Assembly (NCBI GenBank): GCA_963082975.1
Contig: OY720347.1
Span: 33,063,398-33,127,397 of the forward strand
Reading direction: 5' to 3'
Length of the DNA stretch: 64,000 nucleotides
Source: Labia minor
Lineage: Eukaryota > Arthropoda > Insecta > Dermaptera > Spongiphoridae
Shown here: positions 45,804 through 57,035 of the stretch, one piece after another
Layout: each line of letters begins with the position of its first letter
Position numbering within the stretch: position 1 is the first letter of the stretch
Position numbers and translations under genes: made by a program
Notes under the pieces: model-generated
The model's database searches: none
Told to the model about the DNA's origin: nothing
Seen by the model: the letters and a program-made list of their open reading frames with translations, nothing else

Positions 45804-46308
45804 CCTGATTCCACTTGACTATCTCGCAATTTGAATTGGATTAAATAACATATATTATATTTAAATTAAATTTAATTAATTATAAATTAAAATTAATAAA
45901 TAATATTTATTAAACAAGCGCATGTTTTGCTCTTTGTTGATGGCACCACGTCACTTGTTGGCGCGTGATTTGTAGTGTTAAAAAATTAATTCTGGTACTT
46001 TCAGCGATTCAATCAAGCTGAAAGCGAGTTTTATACAATTTTTAATCATGTGAAAAACTATCAAACATATATCTTTATTTTTACGGTCACTTTAGAGGAA
46101 AAAAATCAAAACGTTGTAGGTAATGACCCTCTTCCTATTGAGCTATATTTCTCAAAAGTTGAAAGAAAACTACAAATTTTCAACAACAACACAGACATTT
46201 TTCTCAACTTAAGTGTAAATGATTTAGGAACCTTCAAAACGTATAAAAACATCAAAATCTCAACATCGAAAATTTTTGTGATCGCAATACTATCTCTGGC
46301 GAGATGGT
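45804..46308 (+). repeat. Family B element, copy B3
   Basis: Starts CTGATTCCACTTGACTATC and ends with the hairpin region ATACTATCTC, loop TGGC, GAGATGGTA (one mismatch). The CACTTGTTGGCGCGTG box is at about 45953. The microsatellite and the ATTTGGTAYA box are lost (ACAACAACACAGACATTTTT follows the ATCAA-type box directly), so this copy has an internal deletion. An 86-residue frame across it is not a gene. Confidence 0.75.
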
Positions 46309-47769
46309 AAAAAGATATAAGATATGTATTAATATAGCCAATACTATAAAACTAAATATAAAAATAAATTTTCAGTTGAAAATTAGTAAATATACGAAAT
46401 ATAATTTAAATAAATTTAATAAGATATATATTGTATTAGAATGATCTTGATTAGATAATGCACGGGTGAGATTTCGATTAAATTGATTCAAAGTGAATTA
46501 TAAATGGAGAGAATGGTTCTTGGATTGAAGCTTGATGTGTACAAATTGAATGGAATCGATCCAATCTAATCAATTTTGAAGTCAAAACAATTCCAAGAGA
46601 GAAAGAGAGAGCAAACGTATTCAGCCATTATGATCTTCCAAATCATAGGAGAGAATCACACCCTAACGACCTTTTATTTCACAATTTCTTGATTACAATA
46701 TATTTTTAACATTTGAAACATTGCATGCAAATGATGTGTAAAGGAATATAAAAAAGAGGAATAAATAACTCAAAATGAGTTTTTGTAATATCTTTGAAAA
46801 TTTAATGAATAGATACATTTTTAAAATTACTAGTTATTTATGGATGAATTCATTAATTACAATCAACACCTTCTCTCAGTTTGTCTGATCTTAGATTAAA
46901 TGAATAAATTAATAAATTCTTTACAATTTCTAAAATGTTTTTGATGAGAATCGCATTTCCGGTTAGTAATGTAAACTTTTAATTTATTTAAAAACTATTT
47001 TAATTCTAAGAAATAATTTTTTTCTCAGAATTATTCTTTTTCTTTTATGAATTCCTCAATGAACTTAATCAAATACTAGTAAATATTTTAAAATTATTTG
47101 GTTGAGTACATACTGAGCATTTGAGGAAACCCAATCAACATTCCAGGGAACCTTTGGGTAGGATACTCCTGTTAAAAAATTTATAGTTGTTTAAAACTGA
47201 CTCATTATTGTAGTTCTGAACTATGTGCCTTGATCATGAAGGTCCAAATCGTTGCACGTTTAAAAAAATTTAAATAAATAATAGATTAAAAACCTAAAGA
47301 ATAATAAATATATGTTCAAATATCTAGTAAATAAAATTTAAATAAAAATATATAAAACTAATTTGTTAGTTTCTGTAGTATTAATTTAAAATTCAATTCA
47401 ATTTTAAATTTCAATTTAATGTATATATTTGAGTATGAATGTTGTAAATGTAAATCACTCGGATATATATATGTTTAATTTTTTAAGTAGTATGTAAAAT
47501 TCCCTTCTATAATTATTACATAAAAACACCTGCCAAGGAAGGTTTATTTTCTAGTATTTCATTATCATAGGTTTTCACTCTCTCTAAGTCAATATAATAA
47601 AATTGAATATTATTTATAAAATTTTAAGAAATGTATGAATAATAATATATTAATCAAATTAATAAAAAATAACAAAATATTTTTTTGGAATAATTTCTGA
47701 TAGTTTTTTTTTTTTTTTTATTTATTTGGCCTTCAGATTATCACCATTTTAGCCAGCCTTCTTTATTAT
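46309..47769. other. AT-rich stretch, third copy of the 50-bp repeat
   Basis: AAAATTCCCTTCTATAATTA at about 47496 is the third copy of the short repeat. Balanced patches at about 46460-46670 and 47100-47265 are unrecognised. Confidence 0.5.
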
Positions 47770-47875
47770 TTATTCTTATATTTATATTTATATATATCGA
47801 TTTATATATCGATGCACCCAGCGAGGTTTGAACACTCGAACTCGAGTCGGCGGACCGGTCACTATATTTTCTGAT
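47770..47875 (-). mobile_element. Possible tRNA-like SINE head
   Basis: On the minus strand, AGTGACCGGTCCGCCGACTC then GAGTTCGAGTGTTC resembles an anticodon-arm and B-box region. It is the only GC-rich text nearby and ends in a repeated ATCGATATATAAATCG. The evidence is limited to the boxes. Confidence 0.35.
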
Positions 47876-49839
47876 AGTTATATGTACATGATATTGTATT
47901 GTATTGTATATTTTTACTTGAATTTATAGTTAATTATTTCAAAGATTGAAAATTACAAATTTAAATTTATTTATTTAAAAAAACAGTATAAACTTGGATA
48001 ATAATTAAAGCCAACATATAAATAGAAGTTAGCAGAAGAGAATAAAAACAGACTTATACAATGAAATTAGAATTTAAATATTTGCTGTTTGTGGTTTATT
48101 TTTAAAAATACATTATTTAAAGAATCAGTGGCTCATACTTATCAAGTTATGATGTTTATTTTATTTTTTTATATTTGACTAGAGCTGAATTAAAAATCTC
48201 TCAGAATTCCTTAAAGATTAATTTTAATGCCATCAATCGAAAACCCCAATCCCATGAGAATTTACATGTCAGCGTCATTTTTGATGCAATTCAAAAAAAA
48301 AATTCAAGATCTGAATCTCTATGATATTTTTTCCCTGTATAGGGCAGATTACTTGCATCAACTTAAAAAGGACAGGAGCTTTCGCTATGTCAATATTCTC
48401 GTTTTCAAATTATCATTCATATTCCCTATGCCTCCCTTCAATCAAACCAAAGCCTCTTAGGCCATCTTTATTTAAAGACCCTTTTTATATCCTCGTTGAA
48501 TTACTTCCCGTTCTCAATGCCTACTTAATTTCATCAATTTTTTTTTCTTCTTTTTGTTCTGCATCCGGCTAAGATGCATGTGTCTTTAAAACATCTCAAG
48601 TTTATCTCTTGAATTACTAAAAAAAAGAATGTTAAACGATTCGAGATCTAAAGTATAATATCCGAATCCGGAGAAAAATGATGAATAATATTTGAAGATT
48701 TATTTTAATTTTATTTTTTGTTTGTCATAATTCTGTTATTTATTTATTTTTTAATATTTCAATAGAATAAATAATAAATTAACTGAATTAATATTATAAG
48801 AATATGTACATGAGAAGATTTTACTTTATATATGATTTTTGTTTATTATAAAAATTTTTAAAAATTTGAGTTACTTAAATAAAAATAAAAGAAATGTTTT
48901 AGTTAATATTTTAAACATTTTCTCCTTAAATCCTTTTTGGATAATCTCTAAGTTAGTATTTTATCGATATAGAAAAATATAGGTAATAAAATATATAAAA
49001 TATTTACATAAATATGAAACAGTAATTAATATTAAAAAAAAAATTGTATATAAATCGATTAAAGATATTTTCTTTAAAAAATAATATTTTTAATTTTTAA
49101 ATTATTAACTTAACAAATAAATAATCCGATTTGAAGATAAACATTGATTAAAATAAATAATTATGTATCATATAAATATTTCATTGGTTTAATATTATTA
49201 GAATGAGAATGTGACTGTTTTAAAAATGCCTTTTCGGTAATTGAATCGTTAATTAAACTCATCCGTTCTTATATAAAAGTGATATATTAATTTAATTATT
49301 GTAATTACGTGTATAATTTAATTTCTAATCAAAACATATTTTTTGTATTTTGTAGAAATAAATTGATTTCTACTCAAAATCATCTAACATCTTGTTTTAA
49401 ATAAAACACTCATGAATCATTTCATTAAAATGTAAATTAATTATAATTTTTGAATCAGAAATATAAAAGATGGGGATCTGAGAGAGCATTTTCCCATCCT
49501 CTCTTTTAAAAGGAAACTTCTTTCAATTTTAATGAAAAACCTAGATATGAAATATAGATATGTTAACGATTTTTTTTTAACTCACATTCAATAGATAATT
49601 CGTTTTAAAAATAGCCTACATTTTACTTAAAGAAAAATGAATTACCTAAATGAAAAAAAACTCATTAATAATTTTTTAATGAATGAAATTTTATTTTCAG
49701 TCTTATGAAATGCCTCAATTAGAACTAAAGGTTGTTTTAGGGGAACTGAAAACAATAAAAAATTCATTCAAGATAATTTTTAATACAATTTGAAAATTTG
49801 TTATATTTTCAATTAAATACCAGCATGTGTTATAATAAG
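47876..49839. other. AT-rich stretch with two overlapping frames
   Basis: At 48227-48572 a less AT-biased patch holds two overlapping plus-strand frames (77 and 83 residues) in different phases. Neither matches a family I recognise, and neither has clear splice context. The rest is A/T-rich filler. Confidence 0.4.
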
Positions 49840-50102
49840 AGGCCACGCATTTTGGGAACAACACACTTGTCTTTCATTCTCGTTGTCTCGGGTACAAGTC
49901 CCAGGCTTGGAAAGAGATTTGCTCTCTAGTTGCATACGATGACCATCCAGGTTATGTGATCAAAATTGGGAAGATATTTGAAATAAAAAGTAGTGAACTC
50001 AGATAAAGAAAATCAAGATAAAAGATAAGAGGACACTGATCATACAATACATCTACCGATAATCAACTTGATTCTTTCATAGAATATTTAAAAATCAGAG
50101 TT
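49840..50102 (+). mobile_element. SINE-I copy
   Basis: CGGGTACAAGTCCCAGG (B-box, about 49889), TGGAAAGAGATTTGCTCTCT, ATGTGATCAAAATTGGG, AAGAAAATCAAGATAAAAG and CACTGATCATACAATACATC follow the order of other copies and end AAAAATCAGAGTT. It resembles the copy at 52806 more than the one at 23411. Confidence 0.7.
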
Positions 50103-50257
50103 TTAATATGTTATAACAATGAAATGTTGAGCAGTAAATCGTAATCTATTTTTCAACTAAATCCAATAAAAATATATATATATAAATATATTTGAGAGAG
50201 TAAATACTTGTATAACTTTTCAATCATATATTCCAATTAATAATAACTTTCTAATGG

Positions 50258-50288
<31 letters not shown>

Positions 50289-52805
50289 TCTCGAAATTTA
50301 TATGATTTAATATCCAAATTCCAGGGTCCTATCTTCAGTCGATTATATGAAAATAAATATATTTCCTCTCCTAAATCATTCATATCAATTTTTATAAGAT
50401 TAAAATTAATTAGATTATAAATTAAAAATAATTGATAGTAATTATACATTTTTTGTTTATTTAAATTATACTTTGTTGTTTCTCTCTGTCATTTTCAATG
50501 AAACTATTTCGAATACTCAAAGAGATATATGTAGAGACAATTTTATGTTTACTTCGATATGTTTAAAGCTGACAGATAGACATTTAATTTAAGATATATT
50601 TATTTGATTTGACAAATTTCTGAAATGTTAGGAAAAAAAATTCAAAATTAAAATACTATTTGATAAAAAAATTACAAAGAAAAAAAAAATTAAGGTAATT
50701 CTTTTCAAAATCACCTACCAATATTCGATTTATTTCTTTAATGCAATTCTTCATATTGCCAAGAGTCCAAGAGAGCTCAACTCAAGCAAAAGTCTGTTTT
50801 ATTCTAGATTCTACAATATACAACAATCCTACCTATTAAATAATACATTTTATTTAACGCTAATTTACATTTTTACATACTTGTTTGTAAATTAAAACTT
50901 TCTAATAATAGTTATACTTTGTTAAGTTCAATATTTATTGGACAGCTTGTGCTTGCTTCTGTGTGTGTTAGTATTATTTTATTATTTTTTTTAAAATAAC
51001 CCCTGGGTATCAATGATAAACGATCCCAGCTGGTCTCTCTCACTAATAGTTCTATTATATCGTTTATATATATATATACAGAGTATCACAATATACAATA
51101 TAGGATGAAAAAAGGGTCATATTTTCTCCTAATACTTTTGCAAAGTGTAAATTTTATGATGCCAATTCAAGTACCCGTCCACTCTGTTCGGCTGGCATAA
51201 ATATGCCTAGGACTTGTGAAGGCTTGTTAACATGTTAAGTGGACATTATGGTGTACATATATATTTGGGAGAGTTGTCCAGAAGTTTTTTTATTCACCAT
51301 ATAATTCAAATGACAATATCCTAAATTTATATTTATTTTACAAGTCAATTAAGATCTATTGAATTATTTTGAGGGGAATAATAAATTGCTAAAGTTCAAC
51401 AAAAAAAAAAAGATAAGTTATTATAAGTAGTTTGATAATAAATCCAATTATAATATTTATTCATAAAGTTTTTATTAAAACATTTTTTATATATTTTTTA
51501 TTATACTATAGATTCACTTAGTCAAGAAAACGAGAAGAATTATTATACAATTTACAGTTAATCCAATTTATTAATTTTAACGAAGTATATTCTAATAATT
51601 AAAATAATTATTTTATTTAGGTTTTTTTAAGAATATTTCAAACATTACCTTTCTTTTTTATAAATATAACATTTCCAAATTAAAAATTTCTAAACATTAA
51701 CAAAAGATTTTATCCGATTCAAATAATTAAATTTCTATTTTCAATAAAATTTCATAAAATTTATCCAATTGTGTGAAACAAATTAAAAGGGATTATAAAG
51801 TAAATAGAAACAAATTTTAATAACAGATAAACATATATATGAATAAAATGAATTTATCTGATTATTTATATTAAAAGGATTAATAAGAGTTTAAAATTCA
51901 TCAAATTAAAAAAACTATTATGTCAAAGGTGGCCTTTTAAGATTGGATAACAGTTATTTGTTTTCGAATAAATAACATGGTTATCGAACCATACCAATTT
52001 TACTAATTATTTAATTAATTAAAATTAATAATGTGAATAGATGAAGGGCTAGATAAAATGAATTTAGATCTCGATCGCTAATAAAAATAAAATGAAAATA
52101 ATTTGAAAAGGATTGAATTTAATTTTTTTTAAAAATAAAGATAATTAATTATAGGTATTATTTATTGTATAAACAAAATACATACTTTGATGATTCTGAA
52201 GTAATATGTAACGAGTATTGATCACTAACAACCGACCCACCAGACCAGTGAAATAAATGAAAATATGTGATCTGAATATAAACATTCAAGATTGTGCTTA
52301 GTGGGGGGGGATGAGAGGACATTTTAAGTAAACATAACTATAACAAGAATTTATTTTTGTTTTGGTAACATAAAGTCACGTACAATGTGTGTGGTCGGAT
52401 TAATTATGAATTCAGTTTGTCATTTCATTAATCATTTCATTAAGATATAAAAATATAATGAAATAGATTTTATATCTTAAAAATAATTTCCACTCGAAAT
52501 TTAAACAAGAAAAACATTTAGAAAAGATTTTCAATGTAATTCTAAATTTATTATCTCATTTAAAAGACAGTCAAAAACTGAAACGGAAAATAAGAGGGAA
52601 GAATATAAAAAAGGGTATCTAAATGAAATAAAGGCAGAAATTTCATTAATTATTCTAGAGAATCAAGAGGTATGTATATTTTTTACATGTCTATTTAAAG
52701 AGGAATGAATGTGAGAAAGATGTGTGATCGTTAACAAATAAATAATTAAATGAAAGTAAATAAAAAATCTCTATATATTTTTTCCTCAGATAATATTATA
52801 TCATT
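50103..52805. other. AT-rich stretch, one unexplained balanced patch
   Basis: (TA)n at about 50258-50288. A balanced patch at about 50995-51290 (AACCCCTGGGTATC, GTACCCGTCCACTCTG, ATATGCCTAGGACTTGTG) looks like repeat-derived sequence without a partner here. A short G run lies near 52303. No gene supported. Confidence 0.45.
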
Positions 52806-53054
52806 AGACGCCAACAAAGTCTGGGAGGCAACACGCTTGACTCTCAACCTCATGGTTCAAGTCCCAACGCTGGCAAGGGAATTTCTATCTAGCTGAAATG
52901 AGGTTCATCTAGGATACGTGATCAAAATTCGGAGTTACTCGAAATAAAAACTAGTTGCTTTAAATTAAGAAAATTAAGATAAAGGTTAAGCGGATCCGTT
53001 GTACTGATCAAAAAAACACCTCTATCCCACTTGATAATTCCTATCCTTTCATAA
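52806..53054 (+). mobile_element. SINE-I copy with clear tRNA-like head
   Basis: GGGAGGCAACACGCTTGACT (A-box position), then CATGGTTCAAGTCCCAACG (B-box), GGCAAGGGAATTTC, GTGATCAAAATTCGGAG, GAAAATTAAGATAAAGG, TGTACTGATCAAAAAAACACC and TTGATAATTCCTATCCTTTC. It is the copy with the most legible head. Confidence 0.75.
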
Positions 53055-53859
53055 GATGTAAAAAGAAATAATTTTTTTTATATATTATTACTTAATTGCG
53101 TCCCAATGAGAAAAAACTATTGTTTATAAATAATAGTCTAACAATTTAAAAATTTAGAAACGATTTGTAACGTTTGTAGTATAAAAAACATAACTTATTT
53201 GTCTAAGTCGAAGATAAAAAAAAATTAAAATTAGATGTCTTAATATTTTTCATGAAAATTAAAAATAGGGAGTGAGAACAAAAATAAAATTAATTCAATA
53301 ATTAAAGGTATATAAGCTATAGAGAATATCATAAAATTAAAAAAATTAAAATAATGAAATGATAAGAGATAAACGATAAATCAATTATAAACCATATTTA
53401 TTGGAATTCATTTATTTTTAAAATAGGTCAATGACATTTTTGTGATAAGGAAAATGAGTTATATTGAAATAGAAAATTGAAATAATAAATAATAAGTTTA
53501 AATACTTGATAACTGTAAATAAAATTGAGCAAAGCATACAGTAATGGACATGATTTACAATAAATAGTTAATGATTATCCCTATAAAAAAATTTGGATAA
53601 ATAAATAGACTAAAGATTTTTAAAGAAAAATAATTTGCAAAGGATTATATCTGCAAAAGTTTTTTTTAACATTATTAATTACATATCATAGAATATAAAA
53701 TAAAATATAATATTAATTAATCATAAAGAAGTTTAATGGTTATTTATTTAAAAAAAAATATAAAGATAAATATTTATTTGAGATAAGATTAGGGTTAGGT
53801 TAAAAAAATTGTTCTAATTTTCGATTATCGTCAGTAGACAAAGTTGAAACAACTACTTT
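53055..53859. other. AT-rich stretch, nothing recognised
   Basis: A/T-rich filler with no supported feature. Confidence 0.5.
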
Positions 53860-54120
53860 AAGTATCTAACCAGAAGTCCGGTGATTAAAAAGAGATCTGG
53901 ATCGATAGCATCGGCTGTCATCGGACTTGTGTATGGTGAACGATCTATCACTTGGGGATAAAGCCAAGAGAATCTGGTGCGGGGTCACTGAAGATGGGCG
54001 TGTGCCTGGCTAACCAAGATTGATTACTTATCTGAAAATACACCTAAGTCCAATTTGCAGACCAATTCTTGTATATTTACATGATTTACAAGGTAAGAAC
54101 AATTCCCATGATTGTCTCAA
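53860..54120. other. Balanced island with possible degraded coding sequence
   Basis: On the plus strand one frame gives AKRIWCGVTEDGRVPG (about 53961-54010), faintly like the WGGVTxDGR block of IS630/Tc1-type transposases. Another gives SGSIASAVIGLVYGERSITWG upstream. On minus, a frame of 27 codons follows TTTTCAG. A good donor (TACAAG then GTAAGAAC) lies at about 54092 on plus. These cannot be joined into a sensible product by eye. It may be a TE remnant or an unrecognised exon. Confidence 0.3.
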
Positions 54121-56984
54121 ACTCAATGACATATCATAGATGATTTATTATACAATATTATTATTATGATTATTCCTACATTAAGATTTATAATAAATCG
54201 ATAGATAATGATGATATTAAATGACAAATGGTATAATTCAATAAAGTTAAATAATTCATTTACTCATAATTAACTAAATATTTATTATTTTTTTTTAATA
54301 AATTAACTTTTAAATTATGTATAGATTAATAATACAAAATTTGCAAATAGACAATAAATTTGCTTTGTCTTTTGGAAGTAAAAAAAAATTATTACATATT
54401 CTATTCCTGAATAACTCTTTATATAATCATAGAATAAATAATATTAATAAAAGGTTGTTAAAAAGTTAATAAATTTATTTATTATTACATAATTATATTA
54501 AATATATTGACTGTGTTTTAATAAATTTAAATTTTGTTTTTTTTTTCTTAAGCTTAATTAATAATTTATTTCCCGAAAGAGGAACCTGCTTACTTATCTT
54601 GAACGAGATTAACAAGACATAGGTATCAGGAAAACACGGAGAAATCACATGGTATCTGTTATTTGTAACAATGTATTTAAAGATTCAAATGAAATCAATA
54701 CAAATAAATACATTAAATGAAGATTATTATATATGTATAATAGTATGCAATTTCTTTAAATGAATCATCTATAAAAAAAGTCAATCATCTTTCGTCCAAA
54801 ATTGAAATGAAATAAACAAGTTTCAAGAGTTTATCAAATTGTCTTTGATAAGAGAAACATAATAATATTTAGATAAGAATTTTAAGCTTTCGTATATATA
54901 TTAAGATGAACATGTATTTTGAAATCAAACTTTTTATTAAATTTACTCCAATTAAAATTTAATTTATAAAAGCATAAAATGAAAAACTTGTAAAAATGTT
55001 AATAATAATATCTATTTTTAATATATATAACAAAACGTAATATAAATAAAACAATATAAATTATAAGAAAAGAAAATATTAAAAAATTAATAATAAGCAA
55101 ATATAATTAATATTCTCATTTAAAATGAAATAATTGTTCTTTTAAAAGTTTCAATATTATTAAATAACAAATGTTTCTTTACTGACCTGAAAATACTTTT
55201 GAGAAACAATCAATTTTGGACTGAACTTTCAAAAGTGATAACATTTCTTAAATATACAATATATCTTAATATATAAATATGTATATAACTTTTCAATGTT
55301 ACTAGATAGCTATTATCTCTTCATTAAAGAATCTTTCTAAAGATAAAATATTTTTTTATTATTTAAAACAAATAACAAAAAAAGAAAAAAAATTACGATT
55401 CAAACTTGTTTTTATTTAAATAATTTTAATATAAATATAAATCTGGAAAAATGTTATTTATGTATAATAGTATAGAAGAATTTTTTATTTTTTTAATTTT
55501 GACACCTCAAACAAATATGATGATAAAAAGATATCGGATAACATATTAAATATAATATGGAAAAAAATTTAATACCGATATTCATAATAAATTATTCAAT
55601 ATTTCAACGAGCTTAATTGTTTGATATTTTATGTATTAATACAATATATATAAATATAAGCTTTGGAAATCCTCTTGGCATTAATAAAATATGAATACTT
55701 ATAAAAAGAATGAGTTCTATTTTAATCCCTATCAAAATCCCGCGAAATATCATATCAAATTACAAATCCTTTTATATTTTTTTATCAGAGGATATGTGAA
55801 AATTTATTTCAGCAAATGCTTAATTAAAGGTTTGTTTTAATATTGGTTAAAAACACCTAAGAAGGAAAAAAATGATGGATCAAGCAAGAAAGCTGTAAAT
55901 AAGGTAATGAAAAACAGGATTATAACCATAAGAAATATACTTGAGTATAAAAAAAATTTGGGTCATGAATAAAATGTGAAGAATGTCATCGAAAATACTT
56001 TAAAATGAAGATTTGTTTTCTAAATTAAATATGAATAATTAATTTTTATTTATTCGATTAAATAAACGAAATATATTTTAAAAAATATGTCTCATTTTAA
56101 ATTAAAATAAATTATTATTAAAATTGTTATATATAAAAAAAATGTGGGGATAGATCAATAGAGATAATTTCTATTTCGATGCGGGTAACAGAAATTAAGC
56201 GAGTATAAGAATCTATCTAATATAAATTAGCCTTTGATGGATATGAAAAAATTCATTCAACTATACATATCTCTAATTTCGGATTAGTAATTTTACATTG
56301 GAAATGTTTGTTGCAAACAAAAAGCTCTAATAGAGGATTTGATATATGTTTTATGAGAATTAAAATGACAAATTAAATTTCAAATTAATTTTTAATAATG
56401 ATTTTATATATTTTTTGTTTATTAATTGATTTATTTGATCAATTTACATAGTTTTCATTGGAACATATTTAGTCAAGAATAAATATGAATAATAAAATCT
56501 ATCTACAGTCAACTATCTAATTATTAGTCAAAAAAATTGTAGGATGAAATTACAAGATTATAATTAAGTTATTGATGTTATGAATTATTTTTTTCAATTA
56601 TTAATATTTATATAATTTATTAATTATTATTAAATTCATCTATATTTAATTTAGAAAATGAAAAATGTATTTATCAACAAATGATGATTTAAATACATTA
56701 TATATGTATATACATAGAATATATATATATAATTTAGAATGTTACATAAACCAAATAATAAAAATTCACATTTACTTTTTATATTATAATCAATATTAAT
56801 ATAATAAAATGATTAATTTCATTTTTTTATATGATCATTTAATTTTTAATTATATGTCAGAGAAATTTTAATAAAGATAGTTTTATAATTTTTGTTATAA
56901 GCATCAATGTCCATTACGACCGAAAATGATGAAGTTAAAGCGAGCCCAAATGATCTAGATAGTTAGAAGTGCTGAGAAAGCGCC
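54121..56984. other. AT-rich stretch downstream of the coding exon
   Basis: Presumed intron of the minus-strand gene if the donor at 57035 is used. A/T-rich throughout. No exon with WW, PH or RhoGAP motifs was recognised. Confidence 0.45.
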
Positions 56985-57033
56985 CTACGGGATAATCAGC
57001 GGAGAGGGAATGGAGGGGTTCGCTGCAGCACTG

Positions 57034-57035
57034 AC
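57034..57035 (-). other. Splice donor ending the large coding exon
   Basis: GCCAAG then GTCAGT on the minus strand. It agrees with the eukaryotic donor consensus and falls between codons 1210 and 1211. Composition stays balanced for about 100 bp beyond it and then falls to AT-rich intron-like sequence. An isoform that ignores it would end after 16 more residues. Confidence 0.65.

Noticed and set aside
52806-52890. Functional tRNA gene
   Set aside because: It has A/B-box-like text but no full cloverleaf, and the following body is shared with other SINE-I copies.
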